From the NCBI GenBank assembly GCA_003427395.1, contig BFEA01000158.1, forward strand, positions 517,066-541,782: a DNA stretch of 24,717 bases. The letters are read 5' to 3'. How positions within the stretch are numbered: position 1 is the first letter of the stretch; every line of letters starts with the position of its first letter. This document shows positions 1-8,114 of this stretch, piece after piece. Source of the DNA: Chara braunii. Taxonomy: Eukaryota > Streptophyta > Charophyceae > Charales > Characeae. A program made the translations under genes and the position numbers. Below the pieces are notes generated by a model that made no database searches, was not told the DNA's origin, and was given only the letters and a program-made list of their open reading frames with translations.

Positions 1-87
<87 letters not shown>
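1..87. repeat. (TC)n microsatellite at left window edge
   Basis: Uninterrupted TC dinucleotides run from the first base until TTTTGGTAGAG. The right window edge is also a (TC)n tract, which fits a contig whose two ends both stopped in dinucleotide repeats. Confidence 0.97.
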
Positions 88-90
<3 letters not shown>

Positions 91-1033
91 GGTAGAGCAG
101 GTTCCCTGACCAGCACAACTCAAACCTGGCAAATCAGGTCTTATGGTACCGGTGGCTGTGCGTTGTGTTGTGGCCAGTGTTCTTGACCATTCTGCGAGCT
201 GGTGAGTGAGCTCCTGCACTGGATAGAGCCTGCAGGGTTGGAAGGAGTACAGATTGTAAGGCATTGTGATGAGAGTACAGTGGTGCTTGCCATTGCTTGA
301 GGCATACTGGCATGGTATTGTCAGTGGTTTCTGAGCATGACTGTCATCGAATGCGGCATAAAAAGTTGGTGAGATAATCTGTGGCTGGGGACAGCATTAG
401 CAAGTAAGTGTCCCTGACTTCATCTACCTCCATTTTTCTTCGTACCATGTGGATGAGCATTCACTTGACTGTCCTGTTATTGAGAGTTGTGAGTGCGCAC
501 TACCTAAAGAGTCAACCCTCCCCTGGTGCAACTGATGAGAGAAGGGCGGTGCATGGGAAGTGTCCAGGGTGGATGAAACACATGGCGCGGGACTAGACCA
601 CACATGCATGCGCAGGCATAGAAGCTTCAGCATGCGCTATAGGGGCGTATGGGGGTGGATTCCAAATAATACTCAACAGCATTCTCTTGTCAATTACAAC
701 ATTGTCATGTTTTCTTTTTGTTAGCTTATGCTGTTGTTATTCCATCAGCTGTAGGACAGACATTGTTCTGCCCTGGTAGGCCATGTAAGAACTGCTTCAT
801 AATCTACCTAGACTAGTCTTTTGCTTTGTCTTTTGAAAGAGCTAAATTAGGTAGCACGGTATTTCCCAGGACTTGGATGTTATGTACAGCAATCCGGTGA
901 AACTAGCTTAGAAGTCTTGGGTTCACATTGACCTCACACACCCAATCAACTACTGAAGAGTAGACGGTAGGAACAGGCTATCCTGCGCTGACAGCAGTTG
1001 GGTTCTGTGTTTTAAGAGGCTGACGATAGAAGA
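88..1033. other. non-coding stretch, possibly 5' leader or LTR of gypsy relic 1
   Basis: No reading frame here resembles a known protein. It lies just upstream of the gag-like sequence of the first gypsy relic, so it may hold that element's 5' LTR and leader. I could not see a second copy of it in the window, a clear TG...CA pair or a convincing primer-binding site, so this is only positional inference. Confidence 0.3.
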
Positions 1034-1888
1034 GTGTTAAGGAGTCATACTGCTATAAGACCTGAGGTGTTCCAAAGCCTCCCTGAACGTGAGGAGAGAC
1101 AGATTAGAGAAGAGACTGCAGCAGGTAGGTCAGCAATAGCATCACTCTCAAGTAGTCAGATGGATATGCGGAGCATAAGCAGTCAGTCTGGCCCAAGCCA
1201 ACTGGCAGGGGTACTTGAGCCCAAGTCAGCAGCTGTATTTTCATAGGCAAAGAGCAGAAGAAGAGCTTAGGCTAGCAAGACAGGAAGAACAAGAACCTGA
1301 AAACAGGCACACCACGCAGGGTTGGCCGGAGAACTGCAGAAGAGGGAATGCTTGCCCCAAGAACTTTAGATCGCAAACACAAGGCTGTGATCACAGTGAT
1401 CCTAGCCCTTACCCACCAGATGGGGTCTACAAACATCAAGTTAGATCAGAGCTGGCACGGGCAGTTGTGCCAGCATCTACAGTGGCTACACCACGGCCAC
1501 TTACTCCTCCATTGAAACTGTTACCTCATTCGGTCAGCTCCGGCCCATTGGTGACTACTTTGGAGAAGCCGGAATCCTTTACCGGGAACGAAAAGAATGA
1601 AAGCTAAGACACTCGGTTGAGAACAGTCCAATTCTACATTAGGATGAAAGACACATAGAAGGATAGGGAAGTTCGTCGCAGCTACATTCCTAGAAGGCCC
1701 CGTAGCGGATTGGCTGAACGGAGTGGTAGCTACAAATGGATATGGGAGGGACTTTGAGGCTTGGGACAAATACCAAGGCATTAGACGGGTTTATGGAACA
1801 GCACAGCATCCCAAGAGGCCGCAGACAAGCTTTGGGTGCTGGAGACTCGTAAGTATAGGATTGTCCAAACAGTCACTGAAAGTAGAAT

Positions 1889-1903
1889 GCCTCATCAAGG
1901 GCC
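1889..1903. repeat. SINE target-site duplication, left copy
   Basis: This 15-mer directly precedes the tRNA-like head. It matches 13 of 15 bases of the copy at 2225-2239; the last ten bases, ATCAAGGGCC, are identical. Confidence 0.88.
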
Positions 1904-2224
1904 AGCAGCCTAGCTCAGTTGGTTTCGCATGCAAGTGCCATTCAGAAGTCATGGGTTCAATTCCCACGGCCGCCTGCGGCATGCTTGGTGTTCATCAGCT
2001 GAGATAGTTGGCTTGGCCCCCCTGGTCGGACCTTGGTAGGGTCCTGGGTTCTCTCCGAGGTCTTCGCCCCTGCCATTCCTCGCTGGTGGTTAGCGCTCAG
2101 GTTTGCATTCCTTCCAGTGCTTAGACATGTGGCCCCCATTCTTGTGCTTCGACATGTAGGCAGGTAGCATGAGGTATACTTGAGAGAAGAATATAGCTTA
2201 CTTATTAAAAAAAAAAAAAAAAAA
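1904..2224 (+). mobile_element. tRNA-derived SINE
   Basis: A 321-bp retroposon. Its first 70 bases look like a tRNA: the A box TAGCTCAGTTGG lies at 1911-1922 and the B box GGTTCAATTCC at 1954-1964. The A box starts eight bases in, as in a real tRNA, and a mismatched acceptor stem can be drawn between 1904-1910 and 1968-1974. An unrelated body follows and the copy ends in an uninterrupted run of 18 A (2207-2224). It is flanked by a 15-bp target duplication with two mismatches (1889-1903 and 2225-2239, sharing ATCAAGGGCC). The boxes are internal RNA polymerase III promoter elements. Mobilisation would need a LINE reverse transcriptase, which is not encoded here. The parent tRNA could not be decided. 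It interrupts gag of gypsy relic 1 in the same orientation. Confidence 0.9.
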
Positions 2225-2239
2225 GCTTTATCAAGGGCC
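2225..2239. repeat. SINE target-site duplication, right copy
   Basis: This starts at the first base after the A18 tail and matches 1889-1903 at 13 of 15 positions. The gag sequence resumes here. Confidence 0.88.
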
Positions 2240-2679
2240 TAGGTGTCAGGTATGATATGGAGATAGTACTCCTAACTAGTTACCTACGGTGTCGCTGAAA
2301 ATATCAGGAACCTGCTATAATTATTGCGCCTCCCTCGGCTCAAAGGCATTCAAGCTGGAGGCCAAGCTGAGGAACGCTCGTGTTTCCATAAGGAGTGCCA
2401 GTAGTGCAAGCAGGAAGAAGCTCCCGCAGAACTGGAAGAAGAAAGGCCACCCCCTGTGCGTTGACGAGGGCCAGAAGAACAAGCACAAATCAGTCCCAAG
2501 ATGAGTAAGGGAATGGTTGTCAAGGAATATGTGGTGCAATAGATATTACAGGGCGAAGCACATGAAGTGTGGTGAGACTATTGAGAAGGTGCACTTCCAC
2601 GACCGGGTGCACACGCTAAGTAGACCTATCGTATCTACTTTAGCAGACAACGAGACATGCATTAGTGTTGATAACTGCA

Positions 2680-2694
2680 TTCAAGAGGTGATTT
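2680..2694. repeat. U6 retrocopy target-site duplication, left copy
   Basis: TTCAAGAGGTGATTT, identical over 15 bases to 2811-2825. It sits at the 3' (A-tail) side of the minus-strand insert. Confidence 0.95.
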
Positions 2695-2760
2695 TTTTTA
2701 TTTTTATTTTTTAATTTGGACAATTTCTCGATTTATGTGTGTCATCCTTGCGCAGGGGCC

Positions 2761-2792
<32 letters not shown>

Positions 2793-2810
2793 ACGGATGT
2801 CCCGAAGGAC
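2695..2810 (-). ncRNA. U6 spliceosomal snRNA retrocopy (pseudogene)
   Basis: Read on the minus strand, 2810 down to 2713 is an almost full-length U6 snRNA of about 98 nt. It has the 5' stem-loop GTCCTTCGGGAC, the ACAGAGA box, the downstream AGC triad, the CCTGCGCAAGGATGAC segment and the terminal TCCAAATT. Compared with the usual plant U6 it has a shortened 5' stem and a few substitutions, for example ACACACATAAATCG where ACACGCACAAATCG is usual. The U-run end is replaced by an A-rich tail with regularly spaced T (2695-2712). Exact 15-bp direct repeats flank the copy plus tail (2680-2694, 2811-2825). The sequence upstream of its 5' end is gypsy protease, with no upstream sequence element or TATA box seen, so it is probably silent. 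This is the signature of LINE-mediated retroposition of a mature RNA. Confidence 0.93.
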
Positions 2811-2825
2811 TTCAAGAGGTGATTT
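2811..2825. repeat. U6 retrocopy target-site duplication, right copy
   Basis: TTCAAGAGGTGATTT begins at the base next to the U6 5' end and continues into the protease sequence of gypsy relic 1. Confidence 0.95.
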
Positions 2826-3062
2826 GTACCTTCTCCTTAGACATAAACTGTCTTTTCTGGTTGGCGACGATCTGCCATGTGATATGATTCTGGGCATGTC
2901 CTATCTTGAGGCAGCTAAACATCAGATTGAGTGGGACTTCGAAACCCTGCACTTAGTGCATTATCATATCCCGGGTGGTAGGACCGTGCTGCAGATTGAG
3001 TGCTACAGGAAAAATCTGAAAAAAGGTATGTACCTAGTATTTGTGTCTCCAAGGGCTAGGCC

Positions 3063-3455
3063 AGAGAAACCCGATATGAGATAGACAGGATCATCGGCGA
3101 GTACCCAGACTCGTTTGAGGAACCTACAACAGTTATAGACAAGGAGATAGTCCATGCCATAGAGGTTGTCCCAGGAAGTGAAGTTCCGAAGGGCAGGATC
3201 TATAGGATGTCCCTTGAAGAACTTCATGAGCTTAAAAGAGAAATCAAGGAGCTGACAGACAAGGGTTGGATTAGGCCTAGTACTTTGCCTTATGGGTCTC
3301 CTATATTATTTCTACCCAAGAAGGGAGGGACATTGAGGATGTGCATTGACCGTAGGGGCTTCAATGCCATCACCGTGCATAACGCAGAGCCCCTACCTCA
3401 CATCGGTGACCACTTGGACAGGGTGTATGGATGTAACTACTTCAGCAAGATAAAT
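3063..3455 (+). pseudogene. Ty3/gypsy relic 1: reverse transcriptase, amino-terminal part
   Basis: Start of a Ty3/gypsy reverse transcriptase, which copies element RNA into DNA. The frame reads through from 3063. It includes the pre-RT segment (EYPDSFEEP, VPGSEVPKGRIYRMS), then LKREIKELTDKGWIRPS, PYGSPILFLPKKGGTLRMCID, RGFNAITVHNAEPLPHI and CNYFSKINL. These are the finger motifs up to motif A. In active enzymes motif A reads (S/T)KIDL and its Asp binds metal; here that codon (3453-3455) is AAT, Asn. Recognisable RT stops right after motif A, so palm motifs B and C, including YxDD, are missing. It is clearly dead. The frame differs from that of the protease upstream. Confidence 0.88.
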
Positions 3456-3838
3456 CTGATACCTCTGAATACAAATAAGACCCGAGTTAATGAGGAGCTG
3501 TATTGTCTATCAGTCGTTCAAAGGACAGGTGCAGAGACTGTATGGTTTCTTGGAGCTGCTCACAATCCTGGACAGAGGCATCTGGTTAAACGATTGTGAA
3601 ACCGGTGAAATTCAGCTTGGAATCATTTACCAAACAGTAGGAGATTGGGACAAATCACCAAGTGGAAAAGGCACTCCCGGACAACCGTCAAGGTGGAGTT
3701 CTAATATATTATTTCCTTCACCCATGTCAAGAAGAAAGCTTGATCTGCACAAGGGGAACGGTGTGGTCGACACATAGAGCTTGAAGGCATGGAATACACC
3801 ATATACAGTGATCAGCGTCTTCCACAACATCTACTACT
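3456..3838. other. unassigned junction between two oppositely oriented gypsy relics
   Basis: RT homology of relic 1 ends at 3455 and minus-strand integrase of relic 2 becomes recognisable near 3890. Short open stretches exist, for example 3490-3777 on the plus strand, but I recognise no protein in them. A rearrangement or a degraded LTR could lie here. Confidence 0.4.
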
Positions 3839-4008
3839 TCCATGCTCCTCTGTACGCAGGCAGCAATTTCTAAGTACCTCTTGTACGAACTCCTTAGACT
3901 TGACCAAGATCACCTAACTATACCGGTCTTCTATGTTTGTTAGTCCGTTCGTCCATTTTCTCCTGGCCACGTCTAACGTTAGAAGTCCATGCTCCTCTGT
4001 ACGCAGGC
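3839..4008. repeat. exact 23-bp direct repeat, 147 bp apart
   Basis: The 23 bases at 3839-3861, containing CATGCTCCTCTGTACGCAGG, recur unchanged at 3986-4008. Nearby, GGCCACGTCTAA also occurs twice, at about 3965 and 4006. These small duplications lie in and beside the end of the integrase relic. Confidence 0.85.
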
Positions 4009-4745
4009 CACGTCTAATGTCATAAAGGTCTTTATCATGCTTCAGTGCAATTTCATGGGTCCTGGGTAGCAGTCTTTGCACCTGATCTAGATTTAGAGAA
4101 TCTATAGGTCTTCTTGGCTTCCACCCGTACACAGTTTGTTAGAAGTCCGTCCAGCAGATAACTCCACCGAGTTGTTGCATGCACAGGCACATCTACCTTT
4201 CGTAAGCGTTCATCCTAATCTATCTAGCCAAGTCTAATGTACACGTGGAGGGTTTGCTCTAGCAGATTGTTCCAATGTTCAGTTTGGCTATTTGTTTCTA
4301 GGTGCCTACCGGACGACATGATCAACTGTGATCTGTACAACTCCATCAGTTGCTGCCATTGCCCACTGATAAACCCAATGTCTCTATGACTAACAATGGT
4401 CAAAGGATAAATTGTTCTTGACACAATGTGCAAAAACCTCCTGAATAACAAGATTTATCTTCACTTTTGTCGTTAAGGGAATGAATTTTGCATACTTGCT
4501 AAACCAATCTGGCACTACCATGACTTGACTGTTCCCTTTTCCTACGCTTGACCTTTGTATCCATAAAGTCTATAGACACTCACATTCCAGATCCAAAGGA
4601 GATAGGGAGCGGTTTCAGAAAACCTAAGGATGCTGGCATGGTACTCTCATTTCATTGACAGACTTTGCACCCTTGTACGTTCCTAATGATACGTGATTTC
4701 ATCCCTGCCTGCATATAAGATATCAGCATGTTGGAGGAGCTCATC
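3890..4745 (-). pseudogene. Ty3/gypsy relic 2: integrase
   Basis: Integrase inserts element DNA into the genome. Read from 4745 downwards: remains of the zinc-binding amino-terminus (a frame with VQGCKVCQ), then SIDFMDTK, the first catalytic Asp region. PLTIVSHRDIGFISGQWQQLMELY carries the second Asp (4380-4382) and MSSGRHLETNSQTEHWNNLLEQTL carries the catalytic Glu (4278-4280). The post-catalytic segment is YGWKPRRPIDSLNLDQVQ at about 4080-4132. All three acidic residues can be traced, but the frame changes several times and stops intervene. Position and strand fit the 3' end of the element whose RT, protease and gag lie to the right. Confidence 0.82.
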
Positions 4746-5510
4746 CAGCTCCTGCAGGCAGAATGACTGGGCGGCTGCAAGAAGGGATATGAAGAGAAAA
4801 CCAGACAAGGGGCAGGGTATCAACCAGGAATTTCGTACTGAAACGCTGGGCTCAGGCAGGAAAGAAGAAATAGAAGGAAACCGCATCCGGCTCAGTGGGC
4901 ACTGCAAGCAGCAGCCTCTCACTGGCACAAGGGACCATCAGGACGCTTCCAAGACATACAGACTGGCCACGTGCTAGAAGCGCAGGGACTGCCTGTAAGC
5001 CTGGCAAGTGCCCTAACTGCGTGTCGCCGTCTAGTGACACGCAAAGGCGGCGAGGTCCATGTCGGCCCCAGGTCGAATGGCCAGGGGAATACTCCCATTA
5101 GCCCGGACAAGCGGCCCCCGGGGTCTCCCAGGAGGGCTGACGCTGCCATAACACATAAGGGGGAGGCCAGCGGCAGCATTTGAGGCGGAGTAGCAGAGGG
5201 TACCCCCACAGCTGGGGTTCAGGTTTTGGGTTTTAGAAAGGCTAAGCAACGGCACCACTAAAGGTGGAGCAGAAGGGGTCTGTATGTCAGGAAGGCTAGC
5301 CACCCCCACGCCCTGCTGGGGTTTAGGGTTTTACAAGGGCCAGTCACTCCACAGCACACGCAAAGCCGGAGACCATAAGCGAAGCTGGGTAAAGCTCCCA
5401 GTGAGTCCGACTGTCATTGTGTATAAGGGAAGCTGGACCAAGTTTCCAACAGGTGTAGTTCCCCACCAGTAGACCGGAGCCATCTACTAAGCCGGTCCCG
5501 CCGGTTCCCT
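4746..5510. other. GC-rich segment interrupting gypsy relic 2
   Basis: This lies between the RNase H end and the integrase start of the minus-strand gypsy, is richer in G+C than either flank, and shows no gypsy motif. It contains short internal repeats: ACCCCCACAGCTGGGG...GGGTTTTAGAAAGGCTA near 5203 and a similar unit near 5302; and GAAGCTGG...CCAGT/CCAAC units near 5381 and 5430. It may be an insertion, but no target duplication or terminal repeat could be fixed. Confidence 0.45.
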
Positions 5511-5559
5511 TACCACTTCCTCCACCTGAAGTGCAAACTTCCTCACTATTTGAGATGCA

Positions 5560-6613
5560 TGGTATGTCTACACCATTGGATGTTTGGAACCACAAACTGT
5601 CAACAATTCTCTGCTGGGCAGCTTCGTAAGGTTTCGCTTTAAGGATTTCATCTTCCACAAATTGATCTCTAATCTTCTACTGCAGTTCTTGTCCTCCATT
5701 GAGATAAGTGATTACTCATCTGAAAAAGTCTGCTCTTCTGAACAAGGCATCAGCCGGCACATCGTACTTCCCCTTGACCGGTTTGAGCTCGAAGTTGAAC
5801 TCTCAAAGTTGAACTCATCGATCTCCCACGGCCATCTAGCCAACTTACGTGACAACCTGGACTGATTTGCAACCATCACAGGGTCTCATTGTCTGAATAC
5901 ACTCTGAAATGTTTACCAAGCAGAGAATGTCAGCAAGTCTGCAATGCCTCATACAATCATGAAGCTATCTCGCATACACTGACGTCTCTACTTTCTTTCA
6001 AGGCAACTGGTTAGCCATAAATTCCACAAGGCGGTATCCTTCTCGCATCTTGTCGCGGTAACACCCCTATCCCAAACAGACTTGCATCCATCATCACTAT
6101 GAATGGTAGGGACTACAATCTTTGGGGTTGGATAGTCTATTAACACCACAATGTACATTTTTTATCCTACTGCCATATCGCCTCCTTCAGCAATCCACGT
6201 AATCGCGCTGTGATCATAGAGAAGTCTCCTACGAATCTTTAGTAGTTTTCTAATCATTAAATGATCGTAGTTCTCTAATCCTTCGACTGTATTCCATCTC
6301 CATCCTTGAGGTGGCCAAGCTACAGCACTTTCTGCTTGGCCCATGATAAGAACTTCACACAGACGTTCTACGCATTCTTTTAAGGTCATACTAAATACCA
6401 AGATGTCATTTAGGTACACTACTGCAAAATGATTGAGCCACTCGTGAAACAGGCCATTCATACATCATTGGAATATCATAAGGGGCATTAGTTAGTCCAA
6501 AGGGCATCACCATAAAGTGACCGTCCATACCTTGTATCCAAAACAGTCCTATGCTGTTCGTCCTTTGGTACCTCCATCTGACGATACCCGAACTTTAGAT
6601 CTATGATCAAGAA
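5560..6613 (-). pseudogene. Ty3/gypsy relic 2: reverse transcriptase (palm) and RNase H
   Basis: This is the 3' two-thirds of the RT and the RNase H that degrades the RNA template. Read from 6613 down: FLIIDLKFGYRQMEVPKDEQHRTV (motif A, Asp kept), DTRYG, then FHEWLNHFAVVYLNDILVFS. The YxDD metal site reads YLND because the first Asp codon (6408-6410) is Asn, so polymerase activity is expected to be lost. The RNase H end is visible as WEIDEFNFE followed in another frame by YDVPADALFRRADF (about 5735-5790), the usual NxxADALSRR signature. Beyond it lies EDEILKAKPYEAAQQRIVDS (about 5590-5655). Frameshifts and stops are frequent. The RT amino-terminus lies at 8115-8500, beyond the 6620-8108 insertion. 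Confidence 0.85.
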
Positions 6614-6619
6614 ATATAT
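6614..6619. repeat. target-site duplication (ATATAT), left copy
   Basis: ATATAT abuts the TGTCAC start of the terminal-repeat element; the same six bases follow its CCCCGT end at 8109-8114. The motif is low in complexity, but joining the flanks at this point brings the gypsy RT back into continuous order. Confidence 0.75.
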
Positions 6620-6777
6620 TGTCACAAAGATGTCAGAGCGCAAAAGCGAAAAAAAAAAACAAGAAAAAATCAATTCATTTTTTATCTTCTTACTTACAAC
6701 TCCCCCTGTTCAAAACCTATTGCGTACAAGGCCGCCCATGTGGATGTAGGTTGAGTGGCAGCTGCCCCCACCCCCGT
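6620..6777. repeat. terminal direct repeat, left copy
   Basis: 158 bp, aligned end to end with 7954-8108 with scattered substitutions and a shorter A-run in the right copy. It contains an A-rich stretch, then GTGGATGTAGGTTGAGTGGC and a C-rich end. Confidence 0.9.
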
Positions 6778-6871
6778 GTGGCATATCGACCCACTTGCAC
6801 ACAGCCAAAGGGCAAAGTGGCAAAGAAAAGAGGAAGGAAACAGCCGAACACAACAAAACAGGGGGAAACAA

Positions 6872-7740
6872 ATCCTGGATGACAAGTCCCACATGCAAGC
6901 ACCGCCCCCACGTCACAGGCCAAACAACGGGACAAGACCAACCAGGATATCAAAACACCTTGCCTGCAAAAAAAGGAAACCAATCTATTGCGAGTGCCAC
7001 TGTCTGTGCTGAAGGATGTCCAACGAAACATAAAAGACAATCCCAGATGATGATTCCCACATAAAACCGCCCCCAAATGCACAGGCCGAACAACGGGAAA
7101 CAACCAACCAGGATGCCAAAATAAAAAAGAACCCAGATGACTAGTCCCACATGAAAGCACTGCTACGCGTTTCAAAATAGGCCAAACAACGGGACAAAAC
7201 CAACCGGGACGCAGACAAAGTTACCAGAACAAATTCAAACAAACATAAACAAATCCTAGATGACAAGTCCCACATTCAAGCACCGCCCCCTCCGTCACAG
7301 GCCAAACGACGGGACAAGACCAACCAGGATATCAAAACACCCTTGCCTGCAAACAAGCAATCCCAGATTCCCAGATAACAAACCTTTCGTACTCACCTGC
7401 GACTCTGCATCAACTCCAAGAATCCTTTCCGATTGTTGTTGCAAAAACCGGTATCGTTTCAAACTTTCTGCTGCTTCGCTTTTCTAACTAAAATACTGGG
7501 ACGCCACCAACACCAGAAAAAAACAAAAACGACAATCCCAGATGACGATTCCCACAGAAAAGCACCGCCCCATCGCACCAAGGCCGAACAACGGGAACAA
7601 CCAACTAGGATGCCAAAAGGATAAAAAAAGTCGGATGACAGGTCCCACATGAAATCACCGCCACGGACACCCTACTGTAAGCCGAACAGCGGGACGAAAC
7701 CAACCGGGATGCAGACAAGGGTGCCAAAATTACCAAAACA
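6872..7740. repeat. higher-order tandem repeat, pattern A-B-C-A-B-C
   Basis: Six diverged units share the core ATCC(C/T)(A/G)GATGA...TCCCAC, then CACCGCC, then GGCCAAACAACGGGACAA..CCAACC. They start near 6872 (A), 7040 (B), 7131 (C), 7253 (A), 7535 (B) and 7630 (C). A units share ACAAGTCCCACAT and CAGGATATCAAAACACC; B units share GATTCCCAC and GGATGCCAAAA; C units share ACCGGGA(C/T)GCAGACAA. The B and C copies recur about 495-499 bp apart. The A pair is 381 bp apart, because the second block has about 115 extra bases after A. Confidence 0.8.
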
Positions 7741-7953
7741 AATTCTGCCATAACCATAGGAAAAAGACGGATCCATACAGTAGGTCCGCAAAACGAAATA
7801 CCCCAACAATGGGGAAGAGCAAAGCAAAGAGAGGAGAAGAAGAATTAGAAAGGATATATTCTACCATAACCAAAGAAAGAGCCTGCTAGTACAGGCCCGA
7901 TGCTTGCCGCATCATCTACAAAAGCAGAGAGCTAGCAACATCGGAGTGTATAT

Positions 7954-8108
7954 TGTCACAAAGATGTCAGAGCGCAAAAGTGAAAAAAAACAAGAAAAAA
8001 TCAATTCATTTTTTACCTTCTTACTTGCAACTCCCGCTGTTCAAAACCTCTTGCGTACAAGGCCGCCCACGTGGATGTACGTTGAGCGGCGGCTGCCCCC
8101 AGCCCCGT
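7954..8108. repeat. terminal direct repeat, right copy
   Basis: 155 bp, highly similar to 6620-6777. Divergence between the two copies would date the insertion if they were identical on arrival, as LTRs are. Confidence 0.9.
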
Positions 8109-8114
8109 ATATAT
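8109..8114. repeat. target-site duplication (ATATAT), right copy
   Basis: This follows the CCCCGT end of the right terminal repeat; it pairs with 6614-6619. Confidence 0.75.

Larger units (their letters stand above)
1034..2420 (+). pseudogene. Ty3/gypsy relic 1: gag pseudogene, split by a SINE
   Basis: Gag builds the cytoplasmic retrotransposon particle. The amino-terminal part (1034-1607) is charged, with runs such as RAEEELRLARQEEQE that suggest a coiled coil. The core near 1620-1890 holds RTVQFYIRMKD, then in another frame ATFLEGPVADWLNGVVATN and GRDFEAWDKYQ, the pattern of the retrotransposon gag domain. The tail of the domain (VRYDMEIVLLTSYLRC, then AFKLEAKLRNARV) lies after the SINE, at about 2245-2385. 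Frame changes occur near 1665 and 1800 and stop codons fall inside, so it cannot be translated whole. The order gag, protease, RT continues downstream. The family assignment is by motif recognition; the N-terminal boundary is a guess. Confidence 0.65.
2517..2990 (+). pseudogene. Ty3/gypsy relic 1: aspartic protease region, split by a U6 retrocopy
   Basis: The retropepsin-like protease cleaves the gag-pol polyprotein. The recognisable part is VGDDLPCDMILGMSYLEAAK at about 2857-2920. It matches the second half of gypsy proteases, where the (V/I)ILGM(D/S)(W/Y)L strand is conserved. Upstream, LADNETCISVDNCIQEV (about 2640-2690) fits the flap region but is in another frame. The catalytic DSG/DTG triad was not found, so it is either lost or too diverged. 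The U6 insertion and its 15-bp duplication fall between the two halves. A further frame change occurs near 3060, before the RT. Assignment rests on the ILGM motif and on its position before RT. Confidence 0.6.
6620..8108. mobile_element. 1.49-kb non-coding element with terminal direct repeats (TRIM-like, unclassified)
   Basis: The element is bounded by two direct repeats of about 157 bp (6620-6777, 7954-8108), each running from TGTCACAAAGATG to GCCCCGT apart from small differences. It sits inside the minus-strand gypsy RT gene: RT residues up to about LP lie at 8115 and RT resumes at 6613. A six-base ATATAT duplication flanks it. The interior has no coding capacity and is filled with diverged tandem units of a ~100-bp motif. 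Terminal direct repeats and no genes resemble a TRIM. However, the repeats end in GT rather than CA, no primer-binding site or good polypurine tract adjoins them, and the duplication is six rather than five bases. The class therefore stays open. Confidence 0.75.

Noticed and set aside
2700-2810. Functional U6 gene
   Set aside because: Flanking exact duplications, the A-rich tail in place of the T terminator and gypsy protease sequence in the promoter position all favour a retrocopy.
5302-5342. GTTTAGGGTTTTA as telomere-like repeat
   Set aside because: Only a single TTTAGGG unit is present, with no array.
6619-7175. Overlapping frames on both strands in the terminal-repeat element
   Set aside because: They follow the tandem repeat units and show no domain; stops occur in each copy at different places.
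6620-8108. CRISPR-like array because of repeated units
   Set aside because: Units are diverged, of unequal spacing and lie in a eukaryotic mobile element; there are no spacers or cas genes.
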